Source of the DNA: Rosa chinensis
Lineage: Eukaryota; Streptophyta; Magnoliopsida; Rosales; Rosaceae
Direction of reading: 5' to 3'
Length of the DNA: 64,000 bases
Assembly: GCF_002994745.2 (NCBI RefSeq)
Contig: NC_037090.1
Location: forward strand, 8,429,501 to 8,493,500
Shown here: positions 46,101 through 60,060 of the stretch, one piece after another
How positions within the stretch are numbered: the first letter of the stretch is position 1
Layout of the letters: every line of letters starts with the position of its first letter
Made by a program: the position numbers and the translations under genes
Notes under the pieces: generated by a model
Database searches by the model: none
What the model was told of the DNA's origin: nothing
The model's input: the letters and a program-made list of their open reading frames with translations, nothing else

Positions 46101-46260
46101 TCATAATTCACACCTAAAGTGTAATTACTAATTTACCGTTGATGTTGCAATCCCCACTCATCACATTCTCTCTTTTTACAATTTAGCCCCCAGTAATCTT
46201 ATCATTTCATTTCATCATCATCATAAAAATATTAAAAGAGGGCAATTAAAGAGAGGAAAA
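43151..46260. other. Intergenic DNA, no gene recognised
   Basis: About 3 kb without a supportable gene on either strand. Open frames at 43255-43638, 44900-45199 and others overlap on opposite strands and show no domain. Confidence 0.5.
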
Positions 46261-47318
46261 AACTCAAGACACAGAGAGAATGACAAGACGACGAAGCGTC
46301 CGTCACTAAGTATAGTGACCAGCCAAAAACCCCACGATTCGTGCTTCACCTCTCCCTCCCCTCCGATTCTTCCGGCCTTCTTCTTCCGACTAACCCCTCC
46401 ATTTCCGACACGTCATCTCCCTCAATTCCATTCCCCCCTCCCCCTCCGATTCTCACCACCCCCTCCCCCTAAATCTCTTTTCCCTTTCTCTTCCCAAATT
46501 CCCGATCCCGTTACTGCAAATCCGTAGCCAATCAAAAAGGAGCTCATCTCCGAATCTCCGATCCGCCATTGTTTTTTTTGTTTTTTTTTTCCTCCAATTA
46601 TTTCGTGTTTACTGCATTGAACGACGTATGCAATCGGAGCACGGATTCCGAGACGATAAAGCTCGGTTTGTCCGCATTATCCGAGTCAGATACTACTCAG
46701 AGGTCTGCCTTTGTTTTTATCATGATTTCAGTTCTCTGTTTTTTACCTCTGAGAAAGATGTTTGCATAGTCCATATTCTGGTGTATCTGATTCTGATTGG
46801 GATTGCTGTTTTTTTATTTTGGGTCGAGGACGGGGTTAGGGTTACGGAACTGGATTGATTCGTTTTTTTTTCTTGTCTTTTTTTGGTTTTCTAGCTTTGG
46901 CATTGCTTGGGGATCCGTGTGTGTTAGGATCTTGGATCGAAGCTGAGCCGATTGAGATTCTGCGTGGGCCTCTCGCTTCTCCCTCTCTGTGATTATAGGG
47001 GTGGTACGTTCTTTCTCTGATCTGTTGCTTTTTGCCTACGAGTGACATTTTTGTTGCATCTCTTTCGTTCTGGGAGGTGTTGGTGACCTACATTGTCGTT
47101 TTTCTCCTTATGCAGGAGCGTGTTTGGTCTTGATTAACAAGATTTTTAAGTTTTCGTGTTTTGCGATTGAAGAAATTTTTGATTAAGTAGAGCTCGAAAT
47201 TTTTGTTTTTGTGGATTGTTGGGATTTGGAGCTTGGTTTTGTGAATTCTTGTTTGTTCATATTGGATGGAAATGATGGAAGCGTGTGATTATCCGATGAC
47301 CGCATTGGGGGATTATAT
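46261..47318 (+). promoter_or_regulatory. Leader and promoter region of the flippase gene
   Basis: Starts with a CT- and C-rich stretch at 46330-46530, typical of a plant core promoter or 5' leader, and continues into T-rich DNA that could hold a 5'-UTR intron (several GT and TTGCAG-like sites). The precise transcript start cannot be read from sequence. Confidence 0.4.
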
Positions 47319-47322
47319 ATGA
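47266..47322 (+). CDS. Upstream ORF overlapping the flippase start (18 codons)
   Basis: ATG at 47266 opens a frame of 18 codons ([18 protein letters not shown]) whose TGA stop at 47320-47322 overlaps the main ATG at 47319-47321 as ATGA. Three further in-frame ATGs lie within it. In eukaryotic mRNAs such overlap can restrain translation of the main frame or allow short-range reinitiation. It matters only if this part of the leader is retained in the mature mRNA. Confidence 0.5.
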   Translation: MEMMEACDYPMTALGDYI

Positions 47323-50300
47323 GCGGTGAGCATCCGTTGCTGTCATCACCGGATTCTCCATCAAAGCCACTTGTGCCGCCCTCTTCTCTAGCTGAGAGAC
47401 TCGAGCAGCTCTGCCTTGATGAATCCAGTTCTTCTTCCGTTCTTGACGGCATTGATGATGGCCAAGGTGAATCGTTGTTAGCGAGGGAATACACTGCTGT
47501 TCCTGACTGCGGTGTGAAACCAGGAAAGCAGTTTTTTCCGGTAGAGCGTGAGTGCCGTCCGCAGTTTCCGTTGGAATACCCCACGCGGCATAAAAAACGC
47601 CAGGTATCGTGGGGTACAATGGAACTGCATAGTATCAATAGTAATCCAGCGTCCCATGACGTCCCCCAGGCTCCATCTAGGGTTCTGGAAAAGGCGAACA
47701 AGTCTCAGGGGAGTCACCACAAAGGCATTCAATTTGAAGATAACCTCCTACATGAAGACAATCCAAGGTTGATCTATATTGATGATCCGAAGAAAACAAA
47801 TGACAAGTATGAGTTCACTGGCAATGAGATTCGAACTAGCAAGTACACCTTAATCACCTTCTTGCCCAAGAATGTTTTCATTCAGTTTCACCGGGTTGCT
47901 TATTTGTATTTTCTAGCTATTGCCGTTCTCAATCAGCTTCCGCCTCTTGCTGTGTTTGGAAGAACGGTGTCTCTTTTTCCCCTCCTATTTGTGCTGTGTG
48001 TCACTGCTATAAAAGATGGCTATGAGGATTGGCGAAGACATAGATCAGACAGGAATGAAAACAACCGGGAGTCTCTGATCCTTCAATCTGGGCAATTTCA
48101 ACCAAAGAAATGGAAAAATATTCAAGTGGGCGAGGTTCTGAAGATTCGTGCTGATGATACAATTCCTTGTGATATAGTTTTGTTAGGAACAAGTGACCCT
48201 AGTGGAATTGCCTACATTCAGACAATGAATCTGGATGGTGAGTCAAACCTCAAAACAAGGTATGCACGCCAGGAAACATCTTCAGCTGTAGTTTCAGCAG
48301 TAGCTGATGGGTGTGCAATTATGGGGATCATCAGATGCGAACAACCAAATCGGAATATCTATGAGTTTACAGCCAACATGGAGTTTAATGGACATAGGTT
48401 TCCCCTAACACAGTCAAACATAGTTTTGCGTGGTTGCCAGCTGAAGAACACGGAGTGGATAATTGGTGTTGTGGTATATGCTGGACAGGAAACAAAGGCA
48501 ATGTTGAATAGTGCAGCTTCTCCTTCCAAGAGAAGCAAACTTGAAGGCTACATGAACAGAGAAACCTTGTGGTTGTCAATTTTCCTTTTTGTCATGTGTT
48601 CAGTTGTGGCTGCTGGCATGGGCACGTGGCTAATACGCCATAAATATCAGGTTGATACGTTGCCTTATTACCGGAAAAGATTCTTCACTAATTGGGGGAA
48701 GCTTAATGGGAAAACCTATAAATATTATGGGATACCTATGGAGATTTTTTTCTCCTTTTTGAGTTCTGTCATAGTGTTTCAGATAATGATACCAATCGCT
48801 CTGTATATTAGTATTGAGTTGGTTCGTTTGGGCCAGTCATATTTCATGATTGAAGACAGGCATATGTTCGACTGTAGCTCTGGCTCAAGGTTCCAGTGCA
48901 GATCCTTGAATATCAATGAGGATCTGGGTCAAATACGATATATATTTTCAGACAAAACAGGGACACTTACTGAAAATAAGATGGCATTCCGCAGAGCAAG
49001 CATATATGGGAGGGATTATGGGAGCCGTGTGCTTGTGGCTGATCAATTGCAGGAAGAGAATAATACAGGTATCATGACAGTTTTTTCCTGCTCTGCTTTC
49101 TTTTGAATCTTACCTTGTCTGTGACAGAGATGATATTGTTAATGTGCATCTTCAATATGGCTCATTTTATATGATCTGTGGCAGGAGAAGGTTTAGCTAG
49201 AAAGAGATGGAAGCTTAAATCTGAAGTTGCTGTCGATTATGAGCTCATGGAGTTGTTGCACAAAGACTTGAGTGAAGATGAGAGGATTGCTGCACATGAG
49301 TTTTTCCTTACGTTGGCAGCTTGCAATACTGTGGTTCCTATAGTCAGTACTAGTACATCTTCCAGTTGTGCTAAGGGTGATGTTGATTCTATTGATTATC
49401 AGGGGGAATCCCCGGACGAGCAAGCACTAGTTACTGCAGCCTCTGGTTATAGATATACTCTCTTTGAGCGCACATCGGGACATATTGCAATTGATGTCAA
49501 TGGTGAGAAACTAAGGTAGAAAGTCACTCACTTCTACTTCCATTTTCTTTTGCTTCCTTATATGCAACTGCAACTAGTTGGCCATTCTACATGTTTGAAT
49601 CATCTCATGGATGACTTGCTGGAGTTGTAGTATATCATACTGTTGTGCTCTTATAATATATCATACTGCTGTGCTCTTATAATATTGACTTTTCTTTTAT
49701 ATTTTTGGAATTAGGTTGGATGTATTGGGTCTGCATGAATTTGACAGTGTGCGAAAACGAATGTCAGTTGTTATCAGATTTCCAAACAATACTATAAAGG
49801 TATTGGTGAAAGGTGCTGATACCTCTATGCTCAGCATATTAGCGAATGACTCTGAAAGAGATGATGAACTGAGACATTCAACTCAGAGCCATTTGAGTGA
49901 ATATTCCTCACATGGTTTACGTACTCTTGTGATTGCTGCAAGAGATCTTACAAATGAAGAACTTGAACAGTGGCAAAGCATGTATGAAGATGCAAGTACC
50001 TCATTGACTGATCGATCCTTAAAACTACGTCAAACAGCAGCTCTTATTGAATCCAACTTAAAGCTACTTGGGGCAACTGCAATTGAGGATAGGCTACAAG
50101 ATGGTGTGCCAGAAGCTATTGAGTCCCTCAGGCAAGCAGGAATTAAGGTCTGGGTTTTGACTGGAGATAAGCAAGAGACAGCTATTTCAATTGGTGTATC
50201 ATGCAAACTGTTGACAGCAGATATGCAACAAATTATCATAAATGGAACTTCTGAGGCGGAATGCAGAAATCTTTTGGTTAATGCTATGGAAAAATATGGT

Positions 50301-52187
50301 GTGCAGTCATCAAATAAAAGAAATCAGAGTTCAAAATGCAAAAGCAATGCTGCAAGTGATTATCTTGAGTTACGTGATGATGCAAAGACATCTAATGTGC
50401 CAAAATGGCATGAAGCAAAGGAAGAAGGAAAGATAAGTGCACCATTAGCACTCATAATTGATGGGAACAGTTTGGTATACATTTTGGAGAAAGATCTGCA
50501 GTCGGAGGCAAGTTTCTCTTTTCATATAGCGAAGAATTAACTGGCAACTTGATGTGCCTAGTTCCAGTGCTGCATTTGTTTATAAGTGGCTCATCGTTTG
50601 CTTTTGATGTTAGAGTTCTGTCTAGTTGCACTGTGCACACACAAGATTATGGAACTGGTTCATATATTTGCGTAAGATTTACTTGCTAATTTCTTTTTAT
50701 TTCTACAGCTTTTCGACCTTGCCACTTCCTGTAGTGTGGTTGTATGCTGTCGTGTTGCACCATTGCAGAAAGCTGGAATTGTTGATCTAATTAAGACCCG
50801 CACTGATGATATGACACTGGCTATAGGTGATGGTGAGTCGTCATTTTATAATCCTTTAGTGATTGCTTGTTTGGCAAGGAGTGGGATCCATATCGGTTTT
50901 GTTCATCTTTCTCATGCAATCTTGCAAGTGAAGCTGCTAGATCCTTGAGTTTACTGGTTTATTTTGTATATACAAACTGTTGTCCTAAATTGCACTTCAT
51001 TGGTCTGAAGTTCCCTTTTCTTTTCTTTTTTCTTGGTTCCTCCCTCTGACCATTGACATGTCATTAGGGGCAAATGATGTTTCTATGATCCAAATGGCGG
51101 ATGTTGGTGTTGGAATTTGTGGTCAGGAGGGTCGTCAAGCTGTGATGGCATCAGACTTTGCCATGGGACAGTTTCGGTTTTTGAAAAGATTGCTTCTGGT
51201 GCATGGACACTGGAATTATCAGCGTATTGGTTATTTGATTCTTTACAACTTCTACCGCAACGCAGTTTTTGTGCTGATGCTATTTTGGTATGTTTTCTCT
51301 GGTTATAAGGGTAGTTTACTGAAACTGTTCTGCATGTGCCTTGTCGTATTTTAGATCCTTTAGGGTTGGAGGTGGAAGCCACTTATAAGTTCTCAAAATT
51401 GATAAGCTTTTGTATTATTTTGCAGGTATATATTGTCCACAGCGTTTTCAACAACTTCGGCGTTGACAGATTGGAGTAGTGTTTTCTATTCTCTTATATA
51501 TACGTCTATCCCTACAATTATTGTTGGTGTACTGGACAAAGATCTGAGCCACAAGACCCTGTTACAATACCCAAAATTGTATGGTGCTGGCCATAGACAG
51601 GAAGCATATAATCCAAATCTTTTCTGGATAACGATGCTTGACACCCTATGGCAGAGTCTTGTTCTCTTCTATGTACCCCAGTTCACCTATAAGGAGAGCA
51701 CAATAGACATATGGAGCATGGGCAGTTTGTGGACCATAGCAGTAGTTATCCTTGTTAATGTACATTTGGCAATGGACATTCATCGGTGGGTATTTATCAC
51801 TCATATTGCAGTATGGGGATCAATAATCATCACATATGCCTGTGTGGTGATATTGGATTCCATACCTGTTTATCCCAATTACTGGTTAGCTCCCTTGACT
51901 CTGCTGTTCCTTGTTCTGTTTTGAAAATTATGAAAATTTTATTACATGAACTGATATACAACGTTCACTTTTTTTTGGGGGACAGGACTTTTTACCATTT
52001 GGCATGTTCTCCTACCTATTGGATCACCATTTTGCTTATAATAGTTGTAGCCTTGCTCCCTCGTTTTGTGTACAAAGTTGTACATCATATTTTTTGGCCC
52101 TCAGATATCCAGATAGCTAGAGAAGGTGAGATATTAAGTAGGAAACATAAGCATTTGGGCTCAGAAAAAGATGAAGATTCAGGTTAA
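47319..52187 (+). CDS. Phospholipid-transporting P4-ATPase (flippase), ALA1-type
   Basis: Integral membrane flippase moving phospholipids to the cytosolic leaflet; Arabidopsis ALA1 is linked to chilling tolerance and antiviral silencing. Model: join(47319..49068, 49185..49515, 49715..50507, 50709..50832, 51068..51287, 51426..51884, 51986..52187), 3879 nt, 1292 aa, longer than Arabidopsis ALA1 (about 1158), mainly in the N-terminal region of about 145 residues. It carries [11 protein letters not shown] (actuator), phosphorylated Asp545 in [19 protein letters not shown] and [11 protein letters not shown]. Ten hydrophobic helices are expected: four before and six after the cytosolic domains. The TM4 motif reads PIAL where many P4-ATPases have PISL. 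Intron 3 has a GC donor (GAG|GCAAGT); without it the [10 protein letters not shown] segment would break. It normally needs an ALIS/CDC50 beta subunit. Confidence 0.95.
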
Positions 52188-53200
52188 ACACGTATATTCC
52201 CCTCTTGTAGACAAATTCACATTCTGAGATGGCTTCCCTCATCTTTGTCCACAAATCCACAATACGGCTTTCCAGTGGAGTGCGGTTGTAAAATTTTAAA
52301 GGTGGGTTCATCTTTCCTTTTTGTTATTCTTTTTTGGTTCTTTGGTGAGTTTTTCTCAAACTATGGTCATGCTGTTCACAAAGGTGTCCTCTTGAAGTAT
52401 TAATCTGGGTACATCAGCAGAGAATAAGTATGGAAAAGTAACATAGGTTTCGCTTTATTTTAGTGGTTATCATTAAAATAACTTAAAAGTGTATAGATAT
52501 CAGAAATCTTTCTCTGATTGTATGACATGTTTTGGAATCAAATCACTCCAACTGGTTTGTGGTAACAGTTTCTATTTATAACAAGGAAATGTTAAACACT
52601 TGGTGCCAATTATGTCCAAATGACTGAAGCTTGTGTTTTAGAACATTTGTCACACATGAAAAGTTGAAATATGCCATATCCGTAATGATGGATTATTTAA
52701 ACTGGTGGTAACTGGAGTGCATTTGTTGAGCATATGTATTACCAATGTGCCTGCTTTATTATTTAATGTTTAAATTATTGAGATCCTAGTTGATATTTTT
52801 GTTTCTGCTGGACAGCCCCGTCTGCAGATCATCAGCATTTGACAGCAAAAGGGAGTGCAGTTGCAGGAGAAGAAGAGGGGATATGGTGGATCTTCTAGGC
52901 CCAAATGCACTCATGGATAATCCTTGTTAGGGAGGAAAATTAAAAGGTGAAGAAGTCCTGAAGTCCCGAATCGAGGATTCTTGCGCAATGTGTTTGATAC
53001 TTGGGTCTCTCGCACATTGGGCGGTCTTAACCAGGATGACCAGGATGTAAGTTCATATAGTGGAAACCATAAAACTAGGGAGTGTGGAAGGGAGGGAAAA
53101 ACGATAGAACAAACAGAGCATAGTATATAGTAGGTTTGTGTAAAAATCAGGTCTACCAATTTTTTTCTTACACCTCAATATATATATATCTAATTATACA
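52188..53200 (+). other. 3' flank of the flippase gene
   Basis: No second gene is recognisable. The stretch probably holds the 3' UTR and polyadenylation region, possibly with a 3'-UTR intron; a T-rich tract ending TTTCTGCTGGACAG near 52816 looks like an acceptor. Confidence 0.4.
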
Positions 53201-55600
53201 AGAGAGATACGTGTTATTTGCCCTTCATCTCATTCAGTCTTTTAGTATCTTAAACAAAACTGTGGAGAAGAGTTTTCTTTTAATGTTTGGTTGGGCTTTT
53301 GGTTAGTTCGTTTTAGTCCCTACTCACTTGAGTTAGGGTTCAGGGGTCTTGGTTTAATGGCTTTGCCATTCTTTGGGTGTCATGCTTGGGAATTCCATGG
53401 AATCTATGTATTTGTTTGTGGTCAAGGTGATGGGGAAGAGCTCCCACACATGATTTGGCGGTTTTGAATCATGGTGTTGAATGATGGTGTTGAATGGGAT
53501 AATTTTCTTCTTGAAATTGGTTGCGGAGAGGTCTGGTGACTCGTGGATTAGGTTGATCGATGAGCTATTGATTTGGTGTTATTTTTGAGGACTACATGTG
53601 GTATTATCAATGGCTCCTTGTTGTTAATAGGACGGCGGTTTATCCTTGCACATGGTCTGACTGCTTGGGAACACGGTGTTGAAGAGGGTGAGGTGTTTTC
53701 AGCGTTGGCGATGAGAAGTTATTGTGACTTTGGGGATTGGTCTTGTTTTGTAGCTTAGAAATGGGCGATTAAGTTGGTTAGGGGTTGGGCTTGTTTGGCA
53801 CATGGATGTCATCATTGATGATAGACCTGTAACTGAGGTTGTTTTCGGGGAAGAGAGTGGGAAATCTATGTTCACCACTGATATTTCCCATATTAAGTAA
53901 TTTTTCAAAATTTGGAATAAAATTTTTTTTCTTCTAAAAAAAAAGAAAAAAAGACGAGCCTGCTCTGAAACCAAACAAACTCACAACCATTCTGAACTCT
54001 GGAGAGATACCTCAAACCTCTGTGCACCATGACCAAAAGACAAAGACAAGGTCTGAGAAATTGTTTTATGTTGCACAATTGATAGCCAGACAAGTGCCTT
54101 AAGCACGTAATTCATACAAACTGCATGTATAGTAATAGCTACCGGGCTTTTCATCTATCTAGCTAATTATATAAATAGTAAGACATCTGTAAATTAAAAA
54201 TATGAAATCAAAATCAATGAAGAACTGTTTCTCTCATCTTTCTTTACATATATGATCATTCTGAACTCATCCCGACCTGCGATCAGGAAACCCTAGTGAT
54301 GTAGGAACATATGGGCAAACATCAAATGCATTATTTTGTCATTTAATGATAGATTCTTTATCTTTAATATTTCATTATTGAGATTTTTTAGGATATCATT
54401 TTATATTTAATTTAGGATTTACTATTAACTATCTTTCCATTTTAGCCCAAGTCTACTTATTCTCTAAGTATATTGTTATTAACCCTATAAATATGCGTAT
54501 TGTAATCGTTGTTAGAGAGCTTATGGTTTATTTTTATGAGTTTGCTAGTCCTTACTTATGGTGTCTGTGTTCGATACCCTTTCCCCATCGCCTAGCTTCA
54601 GAATCCTTGGCCCCAACAAACTTAGCTTTTGAAGAAAGCTAGGCTGTGAAGACGAACGCCATTGGCGACGACTCCTCCCAACCTCTGAACCCAACCTTCA
54701 TCACTGCTATATTAATTCTCTACTAAACCCCTAGTATAGCTCTTCTGAGATTTCAGATCTGCATATTTTTTTGTCACTAGTGATTTGGTCACTATCTCGC
54801 AATTAACTTTGCTTAAAATGACGTATATATTGAAGTGAACTGAATGGTGGTTTTATAGCATATTTGGTTGTTCTCCATTATTATTGGACCTGGTCCAAGG
54901 GCAAACACTACTATCATCGAAGATTATGTATCAGGGTTGAATTTTCGCACTACGGAGAATTTTTGCACTATGCTTTAAAAAGGACAAACATGAGGGGGGG
55001 GGGGGGGGGGGGGGGGGGGTACTTCAGAAACAAAATGTGGAAAAGAAACTGATGTATGACATGGATGTATGCTGATGCGGACGTAGAGTTGAATATACTA
55101 GAATTGAATCTTATTCCGATCGAATCATGTCACGAATGACCCCTAACAGCCTAGTTGTGATGACATAGCGATAAGTTGATACTTGATAGATAATATTCCT
55201 ACAAATGATTAAATGAAGATGACGTATATATATGAGATTTTTAGAAGTTATATGTAGTATTTAAAAACCTTAAATTCCAAGCTTCCAGAGGGTCGGCTGG
55301 ACCAAAACTAAGTCCACTAGCAAAAGAACAAGACATGGTTAAAAACTTAAAACTTAAAATCCCCACAAATCTACAATGATCTCTGTTTTGGGTTTGGAAA
55401 TCCACTTTTTTTTTTGGTTCACATTGATCTTTGGTTGTTGACACCGAGCAAGGCAGTAAGCCTTCTCACAATTAAACCCTAATAAACAGCGCGTGCTGGT
55501 TACCAGCACCAAATGTTAGTGATGTGGACGGTCATCTCACCGTTGGTGTCAGCAATCAGTGATGACTATATCTTCTAGTCCGCGCACTAGCTACTCTCTC
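53201..55600. other. Intergenic DNA with possible LTR remnant
   Basis: No gene. Around 54300-54600 a stretch with TGTAGGAACATATGGGCAAA near the start and CCTATAAATATG further on resembles a degraded copia-type LTR, but no second LTR, primer-binding site or duplication was found. A 26-base G run lies at 54994-55019. Confidence 0.4.
54994..55019 (+). repeat. Homopolymer of 26 G
   Basis: Twenty-six consecutive G in otherwise AT-rich DNA. Such a run can form a G-quadruplex on this strand and is hard to sequence and assemble, so the exact length is doubtful. Confidence 0.9.
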
Positions 55601-55644
55601 TCTTGCGCTGCACTAAAAGATGAGGGACCTACGTTTTCGTCCAA

Positions 55645-55650
55645 TATAAA
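55645..55650 (+). promoter_or_regulatory. Probable TATA box of the WRKY gene
   Basis: TATAAA 58 bases upstream of the WRKY ATG. Its position fits a start site about 30 bases before the ATG. A TTGAC core, as in a W-box, lies about 200 bases further upstream (near 55437) and would suit auto- or cross-regulation by WRKY factors. Confidence 0.6.
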
Positions 55651-55707
55651 AGGATATCTGGCACACTACTGAGTCTTCATTTATCAGACCAATACATAAA
55701 GCTAATC

Positions 55708-57351
55708 ATGGAGTCATTGGAGTGTACTTGGCCAGCTTCATGGAATCTTCAGGAAAAGATGAAGGAAGAGCTTGTCCGAGGGCATGAACTTGCAAATCAA
55801 CTTCACTTGGTTGTCCGTAATGGTGATGGTGAAACGGCCAAAGGTCTTGCTGCGAAGATCGTGTGCTCGTTCACTAATAGCCTTTCCCTCTTAGGTGGGA
55901 ATCATGATTCTAAGGGGAAGCATATTCAAGCCAATACTAGTAGCAATACTGTTGCTCTTCCTACTCTTGTAGATTCATCATCCTGGGTTGCTCTCGAGGC
56001 TATTAAGAGAACGGAAATGTTGATAAATAGTAGAAGTTCTTCCAAGAAAAGGTAATAAGTCATGTATGTAGTAAATAATTTTTAACATATGAAATTAATC
56101 TTGCTACAACATGAAAGCTATTGAGGGATTTGGTTTTGTTTTTGTTTTCTTTCTTTCTTTGAAAATCTGATTGATTGATTGTTCAAACTCCAAAGATTCA
56201 AATACATCAAGAGTCTGGTTGTGGCAATCATTTGTTCTCGTAGCTAGGTAAGCGATTGTTAGCTTTTGATTCATGTGGCACCTATAATAGATGAACTCAA
56301 TAATGCATCGATGAAGCACATACAATCCTTTCAAAAAAAAAAAAAATGAAGTGCATATATTTTATAATTTTCGATTCAAAGTAAGAGAGGAGTCGTGACA
56401 TTAAACTTGCTTTTCGATTTAGGTTACAATTTGTTTATGTCTGATCATGTCAACTTATTTTAAATCACTTGCAGAAAAACTTCACATTCATGGAGTAGAG
56501 ACGCTCCCGATTTCATTGATGATGGTCATACATGGAGAAAGTACGGACAGAAACAGATCCTTAATGCCAGCCATCCAAGGTATGCATAATAAACGGAGAA
56601 GTACAGACATGCATCATATCTATGATGCTGCTATTCCATTAGTTTCCTAATTTAATTTTAATTTACATTTATATGCAGGAGCTACTTTAGGTGCAGTCAT
56701 AAGTATGATCAAGGCTGCAAGGCGACCAAGCAGGTGCAGAAAGTTGAAGATGATCCATCCTTGTTTCGGACTACATATTTCGGAAATCACACATGCAAAC
56801 ATAGCATACTCAAAGCTCCTGAAAGCATCCTTGATAACGTAAGTGGTGGTAGTCCTAGAGAAGAGTCTAATTCCAAGTTTATGATCACATTTGAGAACAA
56901 CAACAACTTCCCGTACGAACAAGAACACCCTTTTTTCTCATCCTACTCATCAACCGAAAGAGAGATCATTAAATCTAATCATGTGGCGAGCAGCAGGTCA
57001 TCATCACTATCTTGTGATTATCTTGTGCCACCTGATCAAGTGATGGTGTTCGAGTCGTCTGAGCCCATCGGCAGGTTGCCAACAATGATGGAGCTTCACT
57101 CTGAGGACATGATCACATTTGAGAACAACAACAACTTCCCGTACGAACATGAACACCCTTTTTTATCATCCTACTCATCAACCGAAAGAGAGATAATTAA
57201 ATCTAATCATGTGGCGAGCAGCCAGTCATCATCACTATCTTGTGATTATCTTGTGCCACCTGATCCAGTGGTGGTGTGCGAGTCGTCTGAAACCATCAGC
57301 AGGTTGCCAACAATGATGGAGCTTCACTCTGAGGACATGATTTATTATTAG
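55708..57351 (+). CDS. Group III WRKY transcription factor with duplicated C-terminus
   Basis: Nuclear DNA-binding protein that recognises W-boxes (TTGAC); group III members such as WRKY46/54/70 act in salicylate, defence and drought responses. Model: join(55708..56051, 56475..56579, 56679..57351), 1122 nt, 373 aa. Domain: WRKYGQK at 135-141, zinc ligands Cys155, Cys163, His187 and Cys189 (C-x7-C-x23-H-x1-C, the group III pattern). The family intron sits after the HPR codons. The N-terminal about 110 residues hold a leucine-rich helix ([17 protein letters not shown]) as in this group. After residue 217 a segment of 76 residues occurs twice in tandem (218-293 and 294-369, differing at 8 positions), then MIYY ends the protein. 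The nearest Arabidopsis relative is not decidable from sequence alone. Confidence 0.93.
56881..57336 (+). repeat. Tandem duplication of 228 bp inside the WRKY coding sequence
   Basis: Unit 1 is 56881-57108 and unit 2 is 57109-57336. Both start with ATGATCACATTTGAGAAC and end with CACTCTGAGGAC, exactly in frame. The proteins differ at 8 of 76 positions. The unit is rich in asparagine, serine, glutamate and aromatic residues, as in activation domains. Confidence 0.97.
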
Positions 57352-57639
57352 GGCAAGATGGAATACTTTGGATAAGAAATTATGTGAACTTTGATGAGTA
57401 CCTATGTGTTGCACTACTGTCAACTGTAATTTGTAGTAATCTGTGTGTGTACTGTGTAGTGAAATCTTGTGTTTAAGTTTTTTTTTTTTTTTTTTTTTTT
57501 TGCGTACTGGTTACATTAATTTGGCCAAAATGGCAAAAACTAGTTACTCGATATTGATCTTCTCCTGTAAATAAAAACTTATATAAATTCATGTAAGATT
57601 CTAGAATCCCGCTCCTGACTATTGTTTGCAACTTGGAAG

Positions 57640-58258
57640 TAGGGATGGCAAAAATCCCCATCGGGTAGGGTACCCATCGGGTATTCGACCCTAACGGGGA
57701 GAAATTCGGGGGAAATCGGGTAACGGGGATGGGGATCCCCAGTATTCGAATTCTGAAATCGGGTACGGGGTGGGGATGGTATTTTGATCCCCATCCCCAT
57801 ACCCACCCAATAAAAATTATCTGAAATACATATTTATATATTATATATTTTTGATATTATTTATAAATAAATATTTATGTAAACTTTATCTTTTTGTCAA
57901 TATTTAAATTCTATTTATAAATATGTTAAAAAAAAAGAAGATTCTTTTAATAAGAGATCTTTATCAACATGTTAATTTTCCTTAATTGAAATAAGAAATG
58001 TATTTTATTTTGATGTTTAATTTTAACTTCATATTTTATAATCCATAATTATTTATATAAATTTTTATATAATAAATTAGTAATATTGTTAACGGGGATT
58101 TGGGCGGGTACGAGGACCTAATCCCCAATGGGGATGGGGACGGGGAATCCCCAATATCTTATTACGGGGATTGGGGAGGGTACGGGGATGGAAAATGAAG
58201 TCGGGTATGGGGATGGTAATTTAATCCCCTTACCCTACCCTCCCCGTTGCCATCCCTA
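57640..58258. mobile_element. hAT-type MITE, 619 bp, perfect 8-bp target-site duplication
   Basis: Ends are TAGGGATGGCAA and its complement TTGCCATCCCTA. CTTGGAAG occurs directly before (57632-57639) and directly after (58259-58266), an eight-base duplication as made by hAT transposases. Subterminal regions repeat GGGGAT and TCGGGTA words on both strands, as expected of hAT transposase-binding sites. No coding sequence. The intact ends and flanks suggest it moved relatively recently. Confidence 0.95.
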
Positions 58259-58291
58259 CTTGGAAGTTTGAGTTAAAGAACAACTTGATCA

Positions 58292-58322
<31 letters not shown>

Positions 58323-58669
58323 TTTTCATTAAAGTAAATTCTGCAAATGTTTATAGTCAGGTAAACTTAAAATGTCTCATCTAAGTTGTATTTTTGTCTG
58401 AACTTATGATTATAATGGTCGATCGAGCAGAACTAGAGGTGTCAGCAAGGATTATAGTTGGTATCACACGAGATGAGTACATCAAATACATTTTAAGAGG
58501 CAGTGAACTTCATCAATTGTTAACATTAAGATGACTTACTAAAAGTTTTCCTATTGAGCTGACCCGTTAAAAATTGATGTGCTGCTTCGATCGTATATAT
58601 AAACTGCTTCTTGTTCAAGTTAGTTGGATTCATGCATCTTTGTTTTTTTGTGACTTGAAGAGAAAGAAA

Positions 58670-60060
<1,391 letters not shown>

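Noticed and set aside
54299..54610. Solo LTR of a copia element
   Set aside because: TATA-like and TG-start features are suggestive, but no matching second end, CA terminus with a target duplication or primer site was found; mentioned only as a possibility.
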